From Motiliproteus sp041586735 (GTDB lineage: Bacteria > Pseudomonadota > Gammaproteobacteria > Pseudomonadales > Balneatricaceae), in NCBI GenBank assembly GCA_041586735.1, contig JBFGZQ010000002.1, positions 168,345 through 232,344 of the forward strand: 64,000 nt of DNA. The letters run 5' to 3'. The position numbers were made by a program, and so were the translations under genes. Positions 60,444 to 64,000 of the stretch are shown piece by piece. Position 1 is the first letter of the stretch. The number at the start of each line of letters is the position of its first letter. A model generated the notes under the pieces. The model was not told the DNA's origin, ran no database searches, and was given only the letters and a program-made list of their open reading frames with translations.

Positions 60444-60525
60444 AACATAACCTCATGAAAAGTAGAATTATTAACGCGAACAGCGGTTCGCTTCGAAATA
60501 ACGATCGACAGCGTACACCAGCCTT

Positions 60526-61581
60526 CTATGGAGCACCAACCCGAAGCTGCCCCAACAGCCGTTTGACCGGCGCCGCCAAGCCCAACTGCTGCGGCTGATC
60601 GAGGTCATACCAACAATCATTAGACTCGCGCACACAGCCTGCAGAGACCGGCGCATCACGATGAATAACCGGCCGAATCAGCAGATGGTAGTGAGAGAAG
60701 CTATGCCGAAATGCTGGCAGTGGTTGCCCCAGCACAGACTCACAGCCGCTGTCTTGCAGATACGTCTGCAAGGTACGCTGAGAATCAAATTCGGGCAAGC
60801 ACCACAATCCCCCCCAGAGACCCACCGGAGGGCGCCGTTGTAACAGTACACGCCCTTGCTGATCACACAGGATCAGCATCCAGCACTCTTTGGTCGGTAG
60901 TTGTTTACGCGGCTTAGGCGAGGGGAAGAGCGCTTGCGCACCCAGCGCTTGTGCTTGGCAACCCGAGAGCAGCGGGCATTGCGCACAGTCGGGCTTACTC
61001 CTGCGACATAGGGTTGCGCCTAGATCCATAATCGCCTGGGTGTAATCTGCACAGCGCTGCTGGGGCGTGTAGCGCTCAGACAGCTGCCACAACTGCTGCT
61101 GCACGACAGGCTGTCCGGGCCAACCTTCGAGCGCATGAAAGCGCGCTAGCACCCGCTTGACGTTACCATCCAAGATCGGCGTGGGTATAAGCTGCGCAAT
61201 CGAGAGTATCGCACCGGCGGTCGAACGCCCTATCCCAGGCAGTGCCTGAAGCTGCTCCAGGGTATCCGGAAACACGCCCGCATATTGATCCACCACCTGC
61301 TGCGCCGCTTTATGCAGGTTACGGCCGCGGGCGTAATAGCCCAGTCCGGTCCACAGATGCAGCACCTGGTCGATATCGGCCGCGGCCAGCGCCTCCACGG
61401 TCGGGAAGCGCCTTATAAAGCGCTCAAAATAAGGGATGACAGTGGTTACCTGGGTCTGCTGCAGCATCACCTCACTGAGCCAGACCCGATAAGGGCTGAT
61501 CGATTGCTGCCAGGGCAGGGTTTTGCGCCCATGGCGGTCAAACCAGGCCAATAACTGCTGCTGAAACTGCGCCGCTGTCAA
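60526..61581 (-). CDS. mutY: A/G-specific adenine glycosylase MutY
   Basis: A 351-aa DNA repair enzyme that removes adenine paired with 8-oxoguanine. The catalytic glutamate is in VWLSEVMLQQTQVTTVIPYF, the helix-hairpin-helix is LQALPGIGRSTAGAILSIA, the catalytic aspartate is in TPILDGNVKRVLARF, and the [4Fe-4S] cluster cysteines are in CRRSKPDCAQCPLLSGC. The C-terminal NUDIX-like 8-oxoG recognition domain (WMLILCDQQGRVLLQRRPPV) is complete. It lies between asmA and yggX on the same strand. Confidence 0.97.
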   Translation of the reverse strand: MTAAQFQQQLLAWFDRHGRKTLPWQQSISPYRVWLSEVMLQQTQVTTVIPYFERFIRRFPTVEALAAADIDQVLHLWTGLGYYARGRNLHKAAQQVVDQYAGVFPDTLEQLQALPGIGRSTAGAILSIAQLIPTPILDGNVKRVLARFHALEGWPGQPVVQQQLWQLSERYTPQQRCADYTQAIMDLGATLCRRSKPDCAQCPLLSGCQAQALGAQALFPSPKPRKQLPTKECWMLILCDQQGRVLLQRRPPVGLWGGLWCLPEFDSQRTLQTYLQDSGCESVLGQPLPAFRHSFSHYHLLIRPVIHRDAPVSAGCVRESNDCWYDLDQPQQLGLAAPVKRLLGQLRVGAP

Positions 61582-61615
61582 CGTACGAATATCACTTGAA
61601 CACTCTCTGAAACAA

Positions 61616-63718
61616 TCACTTAAACAGGCCCTTCAGCGCCCCTTTGAGCTGCTCATTGTCTTTGAGTTTCTGTTCCAACTGCTGCTCCAATTTTTGCTCC
61701 ACCTTCTGTTTGACGTCAGTCGTCACCAGCTGACTCAGCAGCTTCTTGATCCGGTTCTTATCGACCCCACATAACTTCGCAGGCTCGGTATCAAAGCCCC
61801 CTTGGCAGCGCAGCGGCAACGACAGGTTGTGCAGTTTTTCGTCGATGCGACAGCTATCACTGGCAAAATCCTGCAGCACGGTGAGCTCCATGCCATAGTT
61901 CAGCGTCTCGGCGGGCAGATCGACCTGGCCGTCACCCAGCAGCCTGATCCCCACCAGCGCAGCCTTGAGATCTTTATTAACCAGCACACCGGCGCTGATT
62001 TTAGCGGTAGCGTTAAGATTACTGAAGTCGGTATAGCTCTGTGCTGACTCGGCGGGCGGCTGCTGCCCCTTGACCTGCAAGATGCCACGACAGAGGGTAT
62101 CGCCCAGATTGAGCCCCTGCAACCGCCCCTGCTTCAGGCCAAGACTCAGATCTCCATCCAGCGAGTGCACGACCTCATACACCGAATTCCCCTGCGCCTG
62201 ATACCCCCCCTGCATCGAGAATCGCCCCGTAAAGCGATCGATCTTGGCCAGATCCATCAACAACACCCCCAGTTGAATACCCTCAACCTGCTTGTTAATC
62301 TCCAGTCGCACCGGGGTCTTACGCGCATCGACAATAACACTGTTGCTAAAACTACCCTGATAGAGCTTACCCGAGAGCTGTTTGACATTGACCAACCCTG
62401 CCTTAGCGGTCAACAGCAACTGCAACTGCTCTATCGTCACCCCCGATGCCTTGAGCGAGGCTAAGGTCAGATCGGCATCCAGAGTTAATGCTTTTAGGGT
62501 ATCTATAGGCAGCAACGGCGCCTTGGAGTAACGCGCTGCCGCTACCGGTTTAGGCGCACTGACCGCAGGGTCTGCCGCAACAGCCGGTGGCAGATAGCGA
62601 TCGACATCGAGCGCATCACCCGCCAGGCGGATCTGCTGGGCACCGCTTTGCAGCGCATAACTTAGCGAGCCGCTAAAGGAGGTTTGATCCAGCGTCAGCG
62701 TTAGCGACTCCAAGCCAATAACCCCGGTAGGCCCCGCCAATAGCGCTGTAAATCCAACGTTGCGCAGCGCCGCATCATCGCGGGTCAACAACTCTGGCTG
62801 ACCCAGCGCCCGTAACAGCTTTTTCAGATCGAACGACGGAACCTGCAGGCTGCCGCTCACCAACGGCTGATCTGCAGCGCCAACGACTTTCAATTCTGCA
62901 TGCAACAACAGGTTAGCAAGCGCCAACTTCAAGCCGCTAAGCTGCAGCGTATCGCCACCCTGATCCGCCTCAAGATCACCGCCAAGCGTCAGATCCAAGG
63001 GCTTACTGAAGGCCGCACCCGCCAGATTCAGCTGTAACTGCAGCCCTTTGGCACTATATTTCTGCGCCGCCAGATCCAGCAACAGCTGACTCTGCAGCTG
63101 CGTTTTAGCGATTAGCTGTGGCGGAGTCTGCGGGTCCGTAAACAGCGCCAATTCAAAATCGACCATGATCGGAAAGCGTTGGCCGCTCACCAGCTTCTCA
63201 GCACTGAGGTTAACGTTTCGTAACTCAACAACCTGCCCGTTCGCAGGATCGGCGTAGCGAATCTGCGCATTGTTGATCTGGACCTGACCTATATCGAACA
63301 GCAGCGCCCCCGCCGCTCCCGATTTGCCAGGAGAATCCGCAGCGGTCTCAACCTTAGTGGCCTCGGTCTGCGCAGCCACCGTCCAGTCCAGCATCAGCCC
63401 ATCGAGCAGCACGCCCTGCATCTGCAATTGACCGCTGAGCAGCGGCAGCACCCGCACCTCGATCTCAGCCCGCTGCAATGACGCCAGCGGCTTACCCTCA
63501 AGCGTCAACACCTCCAGGGCCGGCAACGACAGTGCGATACTAGGAAACAGCGACCAGCCGATATCGCCTTTGAGCTGCAGGTCTACCTGAGCTTTATCGC
63601 GCGCCAACGCCTGTAGCTCCGGCTTAAAATCATTGGGGTCGACCAGCAGCAGTAACGAGCCAACCGCCAGTACCAGCAGCAGCATCAGACCCAGCAGCAG
63701 TTTAAGTAGTAGTTTCAT
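61616..63718 (-). CDS. asmA: AsmA family protein
   Basis: A 700-aa protein with an N-terminal membrane anchor (KLLLKLLLGLMLLLVLAVGS) and a long beta-rich periplasmic domain. AsmA-like proteins are bridge-type lipid transporters related to TamB and influence outer-membrane composition. Typical parts are LVDPNDFKPELQALARDKAQ at the start and LQGLNLGDTLCRGILQVKGQ in the C-terminal domain, followed by a glutamine-rich helix (KQKVEQKLEQQLEQKLKDNE). I start at the ATG at 63716-63718; TTG and GTG codons precede it in frame. Confidence 0.92.
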   Translation of the reverse strand: MKLLLKLLLGLMLLLVLAVGSLLLLVDPNDFKPELQALARDKAQVDLQLKGDIGWSLFPSIALSLPALEVLTLEGKPLASLQRAEIEVRVLPLLSGQLQMQGVLLDGLMLDWTVAAQTEATKVETAADSPGKSGAAGALLFDIGQVQINNAQIRYADPANGQVVELRNVNLSAEKLVSGQRFPIMVDFELALFTDPQTPPQLIAKTQLQSQLLLDLAAQKYSAKGLQLQLNLAGAAFSKPLDLTLGGDLEADQGGDTLQLSGLKLALANLLLHAELKVVGAADQPLVSGSLQVPSFDLKKLLRALGQPELLTRDDAALRNVGFTALLAGPTGVIGLESLTLTLDQTSFSGSLSYALQSGAQQIRLAGDALDVDRYLPPAVAADPAVSAPKPVAAARYSKAPLLPIDTLKALTLDADLTLASLKASGVTIEQLQLLLTAKAGLVNVKQLSGKLYQGSFSNSVIVDARKTPVRLEINKQVEGIQLGVLLMDLAKIDRFTGRFSMQGGYQAQGNSVYEVVHSLDGDLSLGLKQGRLQGLNLGDTLCRGILQVKGQQPPAESAQSYTDFSNLNATAKISAGVLVNKDLKAALVGIRLLGDGQVDLPAETLNYGMELTVLQDFASDSCRIDEKLHNLSLPLRCQGGFDTEPAKLCGVDKNRIKKLLSQLVTTDVKQKVEQKLEQQLEQKLKDNEQLKGALKGLFK

Positions 63719-63870
63719 CACCAACCCCGGTTAGTCCACACTGCACCAAGCAGTGGCTATCGTTACTATTACTGTCATTGTCGCTGCAGTGATTGTTGCT
63801 TAGCAGCTATTACATAGTAGCTGCTGTGAGCTGCTCCATCTTAGTGGCTGAAAAATGCAGTTGACATCCT

Positions 63871-63890
63871 CCCCGCCCTGAAGGGCGGGG
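63871..63890. mobile_element. Terminal hairpin of an IS200/IS605-type element
   Basis: CCCCGCCC, loop TGAA, GGGCGGGG: a perfect 8-bp stem next to the tnpB stop codon, within the phrase GACATCCTCCCCGCCC that I associate with right ends of IS605-group elements. The element boundary is probably just left of it, near 63858-63865. Confidence 0.75.
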
Positions 63891-63894
63891 ATTC

Positions 63895-64000
63895 CTACGA
63901 AAGACGGCTATGCCCAGCCGCGACCAGAGACCTACGACCCGCTGCTAAAATATTCATAGCAGCGTTCGTATCACGATCATGCGAGCTTCCACACTCGCAA
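63895..64000 (-). mobile_element. tnpB: TnpB (IS200/IS605 family), C-terminal end, cut by window edge
   Basis: The last 35 codons of a TnpB RNA-guided nuclease, read on the minus strand to the TAG at 63895-63897. The second half of the zinc ribbon (CECGSSHDRDTNAAMNIL) includes the third RuvC aspartate, and the tail ends AAGHSRLS. The rest lies beyond the window, so I cannot say whether the gene is intact or whether tnpA accompanies it. Confidence 0.88.

Overview
The window is a chromosomal segment from a gammaproteobacterium, most like the marine Oceanospirillales/Oceanospirillaceae. That placement is inferred from gene content: fxsA-groES-groEL, MnmC, ZipA, DctB/DctD with a TRAP dicarboxylate transporter, and the acetate block of exonuclease, DUF294 protein, ActP and DUF4212. 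No rRNA or tRNA gene was recognised.

Layout. 1-14.0 kb is core genome: a partial membrane protein, a TIGR02647 protein, a SulP transporter, groEL/groES behind a clear sigma-32 promoter, fxsA, an SDR reductase, an alkyltransferase-like protein, an AmpG-type permease, YajQ, a panE-pduO-mnmC run, a DUF4126 protein and YheU. At about 14.87 kb the housekeeping DNA ligase gene ligA is cut: only its zinc-finger/HhH/BRCT C-terminal part remains.

14.87-35.6 kb is an accessory island. Its core is a type 3 BREX phage-defence operon (HTH protein, brxF, brxC, pglXI, brxHII, pglZ, brxA) read as one tightly coupled + strand unit. Two extra modules sit inside it. One is an AlbA_2/HATPase winged-helix protein carrying an 11-bp tandem repeat that could make it phase variable. 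The other is a lower-GC three-gene cassette of DUF3696 AAA ATPase, PIN-like nuclease and RNA ligase. The cassette looks like a nested cleave-and-repair defence or toxin unit; I know no name for it. The island ends with an unrecognised 100-aa protein and an AT-rich, complete NAD-dependent DNA ligase. The island therefore seems to destroy one ligase gene and bring another.

35.8-40.1 kb holds zipA next to a shortened cytochrome c maturation cluster (ccmA, B, C, D, H; ccmE, F, G and I are absent). 40.4-49.3 kb is an acetate uptake and signalling block. 49.6-60.1 kb is a C4-dicarboxylate system: TRAP genes dctP, dctQ and dctM under a sigma-54 promoter, the DctB/DctD two-component pair split by a degenerate HD-GYP protein, and two cell-wall genes (YcbK-like and an L,D-transpeptidase). 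60.1-63.7 kb is asmA-mutY-yggX. The right edge enters an IS200/IS605-type tnpB gene with its terminal hairpin.

All calls come from reading the sequence and protein motifs by eye. No database search was run.
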